Below, piece by piece: positions 25,233 through 33,319 of a DNA stretch of 64,000 nt. The stretch comes from Ilumatobacteraceae bacterium (lineage in GTDB: Bacteria > Actinomycetota > Acidimicrobiia > Acidimicrobiales > Ilumatobacteraceae): NCBI GenBank assembly GCA_025463305.1, contig JAOBWK010000105.1, positions 62,001 through 126,000 on the forward strand, in the 5' to 3' direction. The notes under the pieces are model-generated. The model searched no databases, was not told where the DNA came from, and was given only the letters and a program-made list of their open reading frames with translations. The stretch's first letter is position 1. Each line of letters starts with the position of its first letter. Position numbers and translations under genes: made by a program.

Positions 25233-27802
25233 CCCAGACGGCGGATCGGGAACGCGGATCGCGCGATCGCTTGCACCCGGATCCTCGCGTCGGTCGGCAC
25301 GCACCCTTCGTTGCTGACGATGGCCGGATCGATGTCGATCTCGGCCAGCTCCGGATGGTCGTCCATCAGCTGGGCGAGGCGGAGGATGGTGTCGACGAGC
25401 GGAGCAGGGTCGAGGTGCGCGGCCGCGAGCGCGCCACCCACCCGTGACGTCTCGATCAACGCGTCGGCGGCCACGCGGGACAGCGGGACGAGGCGGCTCG
25501 CGCTGTCGCCGGTGCCCGCCGTCTGGAGGCTGCCGAGGTCGAGGGTGACGACCGCGCCGAGCAGGTCGTCGGTGGCGCAGCGGATGTGCACGTCGACGCC
25601 CGGGGCCGCCATCGCCTGGACGACGAGCGCATCGGCATCGTCGCCGAGCGCACCACGGATGATGGCGACCGCTTCGGTGACTGCGTGCGCGTCGCCGAGG
25701 TCGAGTGCGATGCCGGCGCGCGCCGAACGCCCGACGCGGCGCCGATCGGCCTTGACCACCACCGGGTAGCCGACCTCGTCAGCGGCAGCGACGACGGCGG
25801 CCGAGTCGGCGGTGTGCACGGCGACCGCCGGCGGCGTGGCGATCCCGTAGGTGCGCAGCAGCTCGCCTGCGTCCGCCAGCGACAACCGGCCCGTGCGGCG
25901 GTCGGCATCGCCCTCGCCGTCGGCCTCGGCGAGGATCGCCCGGCGGATCACCTCGGAGGCTGCGACCGGGTCGACCCCGACGGAGACGTCGATCGCAGCA
26001 TCGGCCTCGGTGGCCCGCCAACGGCTGTAGGCGTACATCCGGCCGAGCACGGCGGCTGCGGGCTCCGGGAACGAGAACGCAGGCACGGCCGAACCGGGCA
26101 GCAACGGGCCGTCGGATCCGCCGAGCATCACCGCCAGCACCGGCTTGTCGGCGCGCAGCGATGCGGTGTCGATCTCGTGCGACGGCCCGTGCGCCGACGG
26201 CAGCGGCGGCGCGTGGATCACCAGCAGCGCGTCGACGGCGTCGGACTGCACTGCAGCGGTGATCGCCGCAGCGAAATCGTCCGCGGTCGATCGCCAGTCA
26301 AGGTGCACGGGTGGATCGACGGGCGTGAGGCCGGCGGTGGCAAGGGCCGCGGCGGCGAGCACGCCGGGGCTGCGCGAGTTGCTCAGCACGGCGACGTTCG
26401 GGCCGCGCGGCACGGGCTGGGTGGCGAACACGCGAGCCGCGTCGAGCATCGCCCGCACCGTCGGCACCTCGATCAGCCCGGCCTGTTGATAGAGCGCGTT
26501 CGCCGCGTCGCCGATGGCGGCGGTGCCGGTGCGCACGGCCACGATCGGCCGCGTGCGCCCGACCCGGCGGGCGAGGCGGGCGAACTTGCGCGGGTTGCCG
26601 AAGCTCTCCGTGTACATCGCGATGACCGAGGTGCTCTCGTCGTCCTCCCAGAACTGGAGGAGGTCGTTGCCGGAGATGTCGCTCTTGTCGCCGAGCGAGA
26701 TGAACCACGACACGCCGAGGTGCAGCTCGGCCGCGAGCTGCAGCAGCGCAGCCCCGAGCGACCCCGACTGCATCGAGATCGCGACGCTGCCGTACGGGAG
26801 GCGTCCGGGCACGAGTGCGGCGTTCATCCCACCCGTCGGCCGTGGCGCAGCGATGCCCATGCTCGCCGGGCCGATCAGGCGCATGCCGTTGCGGCGGGCG
26901 TGCGCCACCAGGGCGGCGATGTCGATGTCGAGCCCGTCGGTGGCGGTGATCACGAGCGCACCGCGGACCTTCTTGGCGATGCACTGATCGACCGTTGCGG
27001 CGAGCGCGGCGCCCGGCACGGCGATGACCGCGAGCCACACGTCGTCGTCGATGTCGAGCACCGAGGCGAACGCCGGATGCCCGCCGATCGCGTCGTGACG
27101 GGCGTTCACCGGGTACACCGGCCCGTCGAACACGGCCGTCGTGTTGTGCCACAGCTCGTGGCCGACCGAGCCGGGCTGGTCGGACGCGCCGATGATGGCG
27201 ATCGAGCGGGGGAGCAGGAGCCGGGCCACGGCGCGGCTGTCGGCGCGGTGTTCCCGACCCTCGACCGAGTCGACGAACCGCTCGGTCTCGTCGAGCGAGA
27301 ACTCGATCTCCGTCAGGCCACTCTCGTAGTGGCGCTCGACCGGCCAGCCGGCCCTGCTGAACACGCGCAGCATCGCCCGGTTGTCAGACAGCGCCTCCGC
27401 GGTGAACCGGTGGATCCCGTTCGTGCGCGCGATCGCCGCGAGGTGCTCCAGCAGCAACGTGGCGATGCCGCGGCCCTGGTGGTCGGCGTCGACCATGAAC
27501 GCCACCTCGGCGTCGTCGCGGGCCTTCCACCGCTCGTAGCTGGCCCAGGCGATGAACTCGCCGCGGTCCTCCACCACCAGGGCGACGCGATCGTGGAAGT
27601 CGATGTTGGTGAAGTGGTCGAGCTCGCGCTCGTTCAGCGTGGGCTTGGGCGACAGGAATCGGCGGTAGAGGTTGTCGCGCGGCTGACGCTCGTGGAACGC
27701 GAGCAGCCTGGGCGCGTCGGCCACCGTGATGCCCCGCACGAACGCGGTGTCGCCGTCGGACAGCACGATGCTGGTCGACCACTGCGCCCGACCGTCATCC
27801 AC
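25229..27802 (-). CDS. GNAT acetyltransferase fused to NDP-forming acyl-CoA synthetase (Pat-like)
   Basis: 857 residues from GTG 27802. Residues about 10-165 are a GNAT domain (VDADHQGRGIATLLLEHLAAIARTNGI is the acetyl-CoA loop). About 190-320 is a CoA-binding Rossmann domain (PRSIAIIGASDQPGSVGH). About 325-620 holds the succinyl-CoA-ligase-like domains (MQSGSLGAALLQLA). About 640-857 is an ATP-grasp domain (GYPVVVKADRR). The GNAT-first order matches actinobacterial PatA-type lysine acyltransferases, in which the synthetase half senses acyl-CoA or cAMP. It may acylate and switch off acyl-CoA synthetases, or activate an acid itself. It sits 12 bases after an SRPBCC gene and overlaps the DUF1185 gene. 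Confidence 0.85.
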   Translation of the reverse strand: MDDGRAQWSTSIVLSDGDTAFVRGITVADAPRLLAFHERQPRDNLYRRFLSPKPTLNERELDHFTNIDFHDRVALVVEDRGEFIAWASYERWKARDDAEVAFMVDADHQGRGIATLLLEHLAAIARTNGIHRFTAEALSDNRAMLRVFSRAGWPVERHYESGLTEIEFSLDETERFVDSVEGREHRADSRAVARLLLPRSIAIIGASDQPGSVGHELWHNTTAVFDGPVYPVNARHDAIGGHPAFASVLDIDDDVWLAVIAVPGAALAATVDQCIAKKVRGALVITATDGLDIDIAALVAHARRNGMRLIGPASMGIAAPRPTGGMNAALVPGRLPYGSVAISMQSGSLGAALLQLAAELHLGVSWFISLGDKSDISGNDLLQFWEDDESTSVIAMYTESFGNPRKFARLARRVGRTRPIVAVRTGTAAIGDAANALYQQAGLIEVPTVRAMLDAARVFATQPVPRGPNVAVLSNSRSPGVLAAAALATAGLTPVDPPVHLDWRSTADDFAAAITAAVQSDAVDALLVIHAPPLPSAHGPSHEIDTASLRADKPVLAVMLGGSDGPLLPGSAVPAFSFPEPAAAVLGRMYAYSRWRATEADAAIDVSVGVDPVAASEVIRRAILAEADGEGDADRRTGRLSLADAGELLRTYGIATPPAVAVHTADSAAVVAAADEVGYPVVVKADRRRVGRSARAGIALDLGDAHAVTEAVAIIRGALGDDADALVVQAMAAPGVDVHIRCATDDLLGAVVTLDLGSLQTAGTGDSASRLVPLSRVAADALIETSRVGGALAAAHLDPAPLVDTILRLAQLMDDHPELAEIDIDPAIVSNEGCVPTDARIRVQAIARSAFPIRRLG

Positions 27803-27814
27803 GCCGGCTGCACC

Positions 27815-28294
27815 TCACGACGTGAAGTGCTGCTGGATGCGCTCGAGCGTCGCCGTCATCGCCACCGTGTTGCGCGACTGGGCGCGCACGGCCTTGAGCA
27901 TCAGCGCTCGGCCCGTCGACCAGTCGAACGTCTCCCGGACGAGTGTGCCGTTGTCGGTGGGGGTGAGCTCGTAGCGCCAGATGTGGTGGCCCACGCCGTG
28001 CTCCCAGGCGATCAGGCGATCGCGTTCCCACTCCACGACGGTGCTCCACATCCTGTAGGGGATGCCCATGCGCATGTCCATCCGGAACCGGCTGCCGAGC
28101 TCCATCGTCTCCGGGTTGCCCGGCAGGCTCTTGCGCACGGTGCCCGAGCCGTCGAGCAGCACGTGGCCGGCCGGGCGGTTGAGCAGATCGAAGATGTCGG
28201 CGGCGGGCGCGGAGATCTCGCGCTCCACCGAGATGGAGGTGGGGGTGCTGGAGGTGCGGGTCGCGGTGCCGTTGCTCGCACGGTCGGAGGTCAT
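27815..28294 (-). CDS. SRPBCC-family (START-like) protein
   Basis: 159 residues. SISVEREISAPAADIFDLLNRPAGHVLLDGSGTVR and WERDRLIAWEHGVGHHIWRYELTPTDNGTLVRETFDW form the usual polyketide cyclase/START-like ligand-binding cup. It binds a hydrophobic small molecule; no catalysis can be predicted. It is the first gene of the operon with the GNAT fusion, DUF1185 and EthD, and two of those partners are also small barrel or cup proteins common in catabolic clusters. Confidence 0.78.
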   Translation of the reverse strand: MTSDRASNGTATRTSSTPTSISVEREISAPAADIFDLLNRPAGHVLLDGSGTVRKSLPGNPETMELGSRFRMDMRMGIPYRMWSTVVEWERDRLIAWEHGVGHHIWRYELTPTDNGTLVRETFDWSTGRALMLKAVRAQSRNTVAMTATLERIQQHFTS

Positions 28295-28394
28295 CGCGTC
28301 AGTCTCGCGTGTCCATCACCACGCCGGGGCACGACAGGCGCCACATCGACGCACGTCGGGGTTTGGCCACTCGACCGCTGGGTAGAGGTCGGTC

Positions 28395-28541
28395 ATGGCA
28401 CTCCTCCTCGCACTCGTGGTCATCGCGCTCATCGTCGGTGTCGGCGGCCTCATCAAGGGTCTCCTCTGGCTGACCGCGGTGGGCATCATCTTCCTCATCG
28501 TCGGCGTCGCGTTCGGCGTGTCCCGCCTGCGCTCGTCCTGA
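28395..28541 (+). CDS. 48-residue small membrane protein
   Basis: Begins MALLLALVVIALIVGVGGLI and ends in VSRLRSS. It is two closely spaced hydrophobic stretches with one Lys between them and a basic C-terminus, probably a hairpin in the plasma membrane. Short proteins like this are common and unnamed in actinobacteria. A TAGAGG sequence six bases upstream could serve as either a weak -10 or a ribosome-binding site. It lies alone between the divergent SRPBCC operon and the convergent PEP-mutase-family gene. Confidence 0.6.
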   Translation: MALLLALVVIALIVGVGGLIKGLLWLTAVGIIFLIVGVAFGVSRLRSS

Positions 28542-28564
28542 CGCGTCACCCGGCCTCGCGCGTT

Positions 28565-29386
28565 TCAGTCGAAGGCGTGGCGTGCAGCCCGCGGGAGACC
28601 ATCGCGTGAGTACGTCGACGTCCCCGGTCCGAGCAGCTCGGCTGCTCCGCGAGCGAGGGCGCCGTAAGCCGCCCACGCCAGCGCGCCACCCGTGGACACC
28701 CGCCGCACACCGACCTGCGCGAGCTGCGGCACGCTCGGACCGTTCGGGAACGCGAGCACGTTGACGGGCACGCCGACCGCGTCGACGACCCGAGCGATCT
28801 CGCCGAGGTCCACCAGACCGGGCGCGTAGACAGCGTCGGCGCCGGCATCGCGGAACGCGATCAGGCGATCGATCGTGGCGTCGATGTCGGTGGCGCCGTA
28901 GAGGTGGCGCTCGGCCCGCGCCGTGAGCACCACGCCGTGGGCGTGCGCGGCCTCGGCCGCGGCGGCCACGCGCTCGACCGCCACGGCGAGCTCGTCGATC
29001 GCGTTGGTGGCGGGGTCGTAGTCCTCGATCGAGCAGCCCGACGCACCGGCGTCCGCCAGGAGGTGGACCGTCTCGGCGACGCCGGCGGGCGTGTCGGCGA
29101 AGCAGCGTTCGGCGTCGACGTTCAGCGGCAGCGCAACGGCGCCGCTGATCGCCGCCACGTGGGCGAGCAGCTCGCCGAGGGTGACCTGCTGATCCTGCTT
29201 GCCGAGGCTGGCTGCGTGGCCCGAGCTGGTGGTGGCGAGTGCTGTGAAGCCGAGCGAGGCGAGGATCTTCGCCGATCCGATGTCCCACGGGTTCGGCATC
29301 ACGAACAGCTCCGACGCGGCGTGCATCGCCCGGAACCGCTGACGGATCTCGTCGATGCCCGTGGACCGGTTCGTCGCGTCGCTCAT
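28565..29386 (-). CDS. Isocitrate lyase/PEP-mutase family protein
   Basis: 273-residue TIM barrel. MPNPWDIGSAKILASLGFTALATTSSGHAASLG, LPLNVDAERCFADTPAGVAETVHLL, SGCSIEDYD and VLTARAERHLYG correspond to the family's substrate and Mg sites. The KKCGH motif of true isocitrate and methylisocitrate lyases is absent, so it is one of the PEP-mutase-like enzymes (oxaloacetate hydrolase or decarboxylase, or C-C lyase of unknown substrate). TAGCGT seven bases before ATG 29386 suggests a leaderless mRNA. It is not coupled to the sigma factor genes upstream. Confidence 0.83.
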   Translation of the reverse strand: MSDATNRSTGIDEIRQRFRAMHAASELFVMPNPWDIGSAKILASLGFTALATTSSGHAASLGKQDQQVTLGELLAHVAAISGAVALPLNVDAERCFADTPAGVAETVHLLADAGASGCSIEDYDPATNAIDELAVAVERVAAAAEAAHAHGVVLTARAERHLYGATDIDATIDRLIAFRDAGADAVYAPGLVDLGEIARVVDAVGVPVNVLAFPNGPSVPQLAQVGVRRVSTGGALAWAAYGALARGAAELLGPGTSTYSRDGLPRAARHAFD

Positions 29387-29393
29387 CGCCGGG

Positions 29394-29399
29394 ACGCTA
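29394..29399 (-). promoter_or_regulatory. Putative -10 of the PEP-mutase-family gene
   Basis: TAGCGT on the minus strand, seven bases before ATG 29386; leaderless layout. Confidence 0.42.
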
Positions 29400-29406
29400 C
29401 CGCGGC

Positions 29407-29694
29407 TCAGATCCCGGGGTTGCGGTGGAAATCGTCGTAGGCGTGTTGCAGCGCGTCGAGCATGTCCGGCGGCGGTGGTGCTGGCGGCGGTTCGCCCTTG
29501 ATCTGACCGTCGATGTGCCCGGTGATGGCGATCGTGCGGCGCATCTGGCCGAGGTACTCGGTGCAGTGTGGGCACGCCGCGAGGTGGCGGTCGATGACCT
29601 TGACGAGCCCCTTCGGCAGCGCGCCCTCGAGGTAGTCGGTGATCAGTTCGGTCCACTCCTGGCAGACCACCTCGCGACGCGGGAGCAGCTTCAC
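29407..29694 (-). CDS. Zinc-finger (zf-HC2) anti-sigma factor
   Basis: 95 residues, soluble. The anti-sigma zinc motif HLAACPHC lies near 37-44, with an upstream Cys (C11) that may complete the site. A short Pro-rich stretch PPPAPPPP follows. GTG 29694 overlaps the stop of the sigma gene (GTGA), the usual arrangement of ECF sigma/ZAS pairs. No membrane helix is present, so it is a cytoplasmic anti-sigma that could sense redox state through its zinc thiols. Confidence 0.85.
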   Translation of the reverse strand: MKLLPRREVVCQEWTELITDYLEGALPKGLVKVIDRHLAACPHCTEYLGQMRRTIAITGHIDGQIKGEPPPAPPPPDMLDALQHAYDDFHRNPGI

Positions 29695-30422
29695 GACAGC
29701 ACCCCGAGACGGCTCTCGAGCATCGCCCGCAGGGTGGATCGACCGCGGTGCAGCAGCACGCGCTGGTTGCCTTCCGTCAATCCGAGCGCCTCACACACCT
29801 CGCTCGATGACCAATCTTCGACGTCTCTCAACATCACGACCCACTTCTGTTGCTCCGGTAGAAGCCTTACCGTGTCGATGACGTGCGCGATCGTTGCACC
29901 GGAGAGCACAACTTCTTCAGGAAGTTCGCTCCAACGTGCCGGGGGCTGGGCCCACGCACCCTTGCCGGGGGGTCCGGCGAACCGATCGGGCGACACGGCG
30001 GCGTTCTCGGCGCCGTCGCTGAGCAGCGATCCCATCGGGACGGTACGCCGCTCTTTCACCCCCTTGGTGCGGGCGATGTTGACCAGGATGCGGGTGATCC
30101 AGGTCTTCAGTGACGAGCGCTGCTCGAACCGGTCGATGCCGCGGATGACGGCGATCCACGTCTCCTGGACGACCTCTTCGGCCACCGCCACCGAGGGCAC
30201 GAACGTGCTCGCCAGGCGCACGAGGCCCTGCTGGTGCAGGGTGACCAGGTCGCGGAACGCCCGCGAATCGCCTTGACGGAGCCGCTCCACGAGCAACGCC
30301 TCGCCGGCCGGTGGCTGCCACGCCGGAGCGACGATGCTGGGCAGCGGGCCCGCCGGTGGTGGCGGTGGTGGCGGGACACGGACCGCGGAGGGTTGCTGCG
30401 GGGGCGGCGGAGGAACGGTCAT
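29691..30422 (-). CDS. ECF RNA polymerase sigma factor
   Basis: 243 residues from ATG 30422 (a longer start at 30518 is open). Region 2 is FRDLVTLHQQGLVRLASTF and RFEQRSSLKTWITRILVNIAR; region 4 is LRDVEDWSSSEVCEALGLTEGNQRVLLHRGRSTLRAML. The first 45 or so residues are strikingly Pro-rich (two runs of 5-7 prolines), unusual for a sigma factor. It is coupled to a zinc anti-sigma. The nearest upstream gene on the same strand encodes a YcnI-like copper-binding protein, a possible target. The start is uncertain because neither candidate has a ribosome-binding site. Confidence 0.86.
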   Translation of the reverse strand: MTVPPPPPQQPSAVRVPPPPPPPAGPLPSIVAPAWQPPAGEALLVERLRQGDSRAFRDLVTLHQQGLVRLASTFVPSVAVAEEVVQETWIAVIRGIDRFEQRSSLKTWITRILVNIARTKGVKERRTVPMGSLLSDGAENAAVSPDRFAGPPGKGAWAQPPARWSELPEEVVLSGATIAHVIDTVRLLPEQQKWVVMLRDVEDWSSSEVCEALGLTEGNQRVLLHRGRSTLRAMLESRLGVLS

Positions 30423-30539
30423 GAGGTGCGGACGAGCGGCACTGGGGGTTTCGGGGACGATGTCCCGATGCCGCGCGTCATTGACCGTACAACGTCGCGG
30501 CGTCCGCACGACGGCCATCGCGCGCCGCGACGGCAGCGC

Positions 30540-31307
30540 TCAGGCCGTGGAGCCCTTGCCGCGCCTGGCCAGCAGCACGGCGCCACCGATCACGACGATC
30601 ACGCCGATGATGATCCCCACGACCAGACCGGTGTTCGAGGAATCGCCGCTCGACGTGCTCGGCGCGACCGTGGTGGCGGTCGTCGCGGCCGTCGTGCCGG
30701 GGGTCGATGAGACGGGCGATGAGACGGTGGATCCGTCGGTCGTCGCGCCCCCGATGGTGACGGAGGCCGCAGCGTCCGTGGTGGCCGTGGCATCTGCGTC
30801 GTCGTCCACGGGCACGGTCAGCTCGTCAGACGTCGGCGGTCCAGCGGTGACCAGCACCATGGGTGCCGGGTGATCGGGCTCGGGTGCGCCGGCCGCCGCG
30901 ATCTCGATCCACGCCGTCTCACCGGTCGCGCAGGTCTGCACGACGGGGAAGTAGATGGTGCCCGGCGTGGTCGGAGCGGTGAACGCGATCGAGAACTCGT
31001 CAGGGGTCTTGGCGTCGAGGTTGCCGCCGGAGAAGGTGATCGTGCCGTTGGCCGCTGCCGTGGTCCAGCCCGTCTTGTCGACCGCCTTCGCGTCGGTGAC
31101 GCCATCGGGCTGCTTGAACTCGAGCGTCGTCGTGTTCGACCCGTTGCAGCCGTGCTCGACGTCGAAGCTCACCGTGGCCGGCTTCCCGGCCTCGATCGCC
31201 GGAGGGGACGCCGCGATGTGCGCGGATGCGGCACCGGCACCCAGCAGCACGGCGACGCATGTCGCGCCGAGCGCGGCGCCGGTGGTCTTGCGGATCGAGC
31301 GGTTCAT
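30540..31307 (-). CDS. YcnI-like (DUF1775) copper-binding secreted/membrane protein
   Basis: 255 residues. The signal peptide ends in ASA, so the mature protein starts with His, the residue that binds Cu(II) in YcnI. The DUF1775 domain covers about 30-150 (VSFDVEHGCNGSNTTTLEFKQP, TGWTT, FTAPTTPGTIYFPVVQTCATGETAW). A Thr/Ser/Asp-rich linker leads to a single C-terminal helix (TGLVVGIIIGVIVVIGGAVLLARRG). It would sit on the outer face of the membrane and bind or deliver copper. The usual partners ycnJ/copD and a PCuAC gene are missing. GGGAG seven bases upstream supports ATG 31307. Confidence 0.87.
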   Translation of the reverse strand: MNRSIRKTTGAALGATCVAVLLGAGAASAHIAASPPAIEAGKPATVSFDVEHGCNGSNTTTLEFKQPDGVTDAKAVDKTGWTTAAANGTITFSGGNLDAKTPDEFSIAFTAPTTPGTIYFPVVQTCATGETAWIEIAAAGAPEPDHPAPMVLVTAGPPTSDELTVPVDDDADATATTDAAASVTIGGATTDGSTVSSPVSSTPGTTAATTATTVAPSTSSGDSSNTGLVVGIIIGVIVVIGGAVLLARRGKGSTA

Positions 31308-31420
31308 CGGTTCTCCCTGGTTCGGATGTCGCTCACCAGGGTCGCTCGCCGCCGCGGCGAAGTTCCCGGTCGAGGTGCCCGGGTGGAGGTGCCGGCCCGA
31401 CGCTCCGGCCCGATTCGCCG

Positions 31421-32329
31421 TCAGCGGAACAGCAGCAGGCCGGCACCGAGGACGAACAGCCCGGCGCCGTAGAACCGCTCGAGGCGGGCTGCGTTCATCC
31501 GCAGCGCCGTGCGCGCCCCGAGCCCGGAGAGCGGGATCGATGCGGCACCGAACACGATCGCGATGCGCCAGTCGATGTGCCCCAACGCGGCGTGCACGAT
31601 CGTGCCGGGAACGGCCAGCAGCGATGCCACCGCGAGCGAGCAGGCGAGAGCGTTCTTGATCGGCAGGGTCAGCACGGCGAGGTACAGCGGCACGAGCAGG
31701 AACCCGCCGGAGTTGGCCAGCAGCCCGGCGAGGAAGCCGACGGACAGGGCGACAGCGGCCAGGAGCAGCGCGGGCGGGGCCACCGGGATGGCGTGCGATT
31801 CGGTGCGGGCGGCCGGGGGTGCCGGGAGGGTGACGACGCCGCCGCGGGCATCGCGGCGATCGAGGACCGGTCGGGCTGCGTTCGTCGTGTCGGCCGTCGG
31901 CGCGGTCGTGTCCGTCTCCGCGGCGCAGGACGCGTGGCGGGACAGGAGCACGCGCAGTCCGAGGCAGGCCACGATGCCGTCGGTGATCGTGACGAGGATG
32001 TCGCCACCCACCCAGCGGGTGACGATGGCGCCGATCACCGTCGCCGGTGCGCCGAACGCGACGCTCCAGGCGATGACCCGCCGATCGGCGTAGCCCTCTC
32101 GCTGGTACCGCCGGAACGCCACCAGGGTCCCGGGGATCGTGGCCGGCAACGGGGAGGCGACCGCCAGGATCGGTGGCACGCCGATCACGGCGAGGAACGG
32201 CGTCGCGATGGCCGAGCCGCCCTTGCCGAACAGGCCGCCCAAGTAGCCGACACCGGCGCCGATGAGCGCGATCAGGATCCAGTGCACGATCTCATGGGAC
32301 CACGGATCCGAGGTGCCGTCCAAGATCAA
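31421..32329 (-). CDS. TauE/SafE (TSUP) family anion exporter
   Basis: 302 residues with about 8 hydrophobic helices in two halves. Half one has GAGVGYLGGLFGKGGSAIATPFL and half two VGFLAGLLANSGGFLLVPLY, the repeated glycine-rich motif of TSUP carriers. It probably moves sulfite or organosulfonate ions out of the cell. A His/Asp/Thr-rich cytoplasmic loop (about 130-180) separates the halves. The start may be TTG 32329 or GTG 32287. It is divergent from a LysR gene whose operator-like palindrome lies between them, so LysR control is likely. Confidence 0.84.
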   Translation of the reverse strand: MILDGTSDPWSHEIVHWILIALIGAGVGYLGGLFGKGGSAIATPFLAVIGVPPILAVASPLPATIPGTLVAFRRYQREGYADRRVIAWSVAFGAPATVIGAIVTRWVGGDILVTITDGIVACLGLRVLLSRHASCAAETDTTAPTADTTNAARPVLDRRDARGGVVTLPAPPAARTESHAIPVAPPALLLAAVALSVGFLAGLLANSGGFLLVPLYLAVLTLPIKNALACSLAVASLLAVPGTIVHAALGHIDWRIAIVFGAASIPLSGLGARTALRMNAARLERFYGAGLFVLGAGLLLFR

Positions 32330-32341
32330 TGTTCTCTGAGT

Positions 32342-32362
32342 TCCATAGGCCAGAACTATGGA
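32342..32362. promoter_or_regulatory. LysR-type operator palindrome
   Basis: TCCATAG-N7-CTATGGA, a perfect 7-bp inverted repeat that includes the core ATAG-N7-CTAT, the LysR-family T-N11-A pattern. It lies between the TauE and LysR genes. Its centre is about 42 bases upstream of the LysR start codon, over the expected -35 of a leaderless LysR transcript whose -10 would be at 32380. Confidence 0.65.
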
Positions 32363-32379
32363 TTCGAACCTGCTCGGTG

Positions 32380-32385
32380 TAGCCT
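32380..32385 (+). promoter_or_regulatory. Putative -10 of the LysR gene
   Basis: TAGCCT eight bases before GTG 32394. It supports this start over ATG 32358, which lies inside the operator palindrome. Confidence 0.45.
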
Positions 32386-32393
32386 CAGCCGTC

Positions 32394-33287
32394 GTGGAGC
32401 TCCAGCAGATGCGCTATGCGCTGGCCGTCGTGGACGCCGGCAGCTTCACCGCTGCTGCGGCCGCCTGCCACGTCGCCCAGCCGTCCCTCTCGCAGTCGAT
32501 CCGCAACCTGGAGCGCGAGCTGGGCGTCGAGCTGTTCCACCGGATCGGCCGCAACATCGTGCTGACACCGGCCGGTTCGGCGTTCGCCGATGCAGCCCGT
32601 CTGGCGCTGCGCGCGGTGGACAACGTCCGCGTCGAGGTCGACGCGGTGCGGGGCCTGCTGGCCGGGTCGCTCGACCTCGTTGCCCTGCCGACGCTGGCAT
32701 CGGATCCGGTCACGCCGCTCGTCGGGGCGTTCCGCGTCGCCCATCCGCACGTCACGGTGCGCCTCGCCCATCCCGACGGCACGGCCGATCTGGTGAGGTC
32801 CGTGCTGCGCGGGGCGAGCGAGCTGGGCATCACCGTGGCCGGTGCGCCGGAGACCAACGACGACGATCACCTCACGGTCCATCCGCTCGGCCGACAGGAG
32901 ATCGTCGCTGTGCTGCCCCCCGGTTCGAAGGCTCGGGCGACCCTGCCCGCCAGTGCGTTGGCGGCGCTGCCGTTGGTGACGAACCCGGTCGGCACGTCGA
33001 CCCGGGCGCTGCTCGACTCGGTGCTCGAGGCGGCGGGACTGGTGGCCGACATCGCCGTCGAGACCGATCAGCGTGAGGCGATCATCCCGCTCGTGGTCGC
33101 CGGTGCCGGCGCGGCGCTGCTGCCCCGTTCGATGGCGGCGACGGCCACGGTGCAGGGGGCTGTCGTGGTGCCGTTGCAGCCACGCCTGTGGCGTGCGCTG
33201 GTGCTGATCCACCGCGTCGGGCCGCTGTCGCCGGCCGGTCGCGCGTTCGTCGACATCGCCATCGCGTCCGGCCGCCGATCGGCGTGA
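32394..33287 (+). CDS. LysR-family transcriptional regulator
   Basis: 297 residues. The helix-turn-helix is at about 1-60 (LQQMRYALAVVDAGSFTAAAAACHVAQPSLSQSIRNLERELGVELF), followed by a two-lobed effector domain. GTG 32394 starts VELQQMRYA, the normal LysR N-terminus; an upstream ATG at 32358 overlaps the palindrome and would add an atypical tail. It is most likely the regulator of the divergent TauE/SafE exporter, perhaps sensing a sulfur compound, and autoregulates. The ATAG-N7-CTAT core resembles an OxyR half-site, but no conserved OxyR redox-cysteine pair is evident. Confidence 0.9.
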   Translation: MELQQMRYALAVVDAGSFTAAAAACHVAQPSLSQSIRNLERELGVELFHRIGRNIVLTPAGSAFADAARLALRAVDNVRVEVDAVRGLLAGSLDLVALPTLASDPVTPLVGAFRVAHPHVTVRLAHPDGTADLVRSVLRGASELGITVAGAPETNDDDHLTVHPLGRQEIVAVLPPGSKARATLPASALAALPLVTNPVGTSTRALLDSVLEAAGLVADIAVETDQREAIIPLVVAGAGAALLPRSMAATATVQGAVVVPLQPRLWRALVLIHRVGPLSPAGRAFVDIAIASGRRSA

Positions 33288-33319
33288 CGCGGGTCAGTGC
33301 GGGTCGGCGCCAGCGCGGG

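Noticed and set aside
25586..28609. A 1007-codon open frame opposite the GNAT/synthetase fusion
   Set aside because: Antisense shadow; no recognisable domain, whereas the minus-strand protein has four clear domains.
32342..32362. LysR gene as oxyR because of the ATAG-N7-CTAT core
   Set aside because: No OxyR-type redox cysteine pair is evident and the divergent target is an anion exporter; the core is general to LysR sites.
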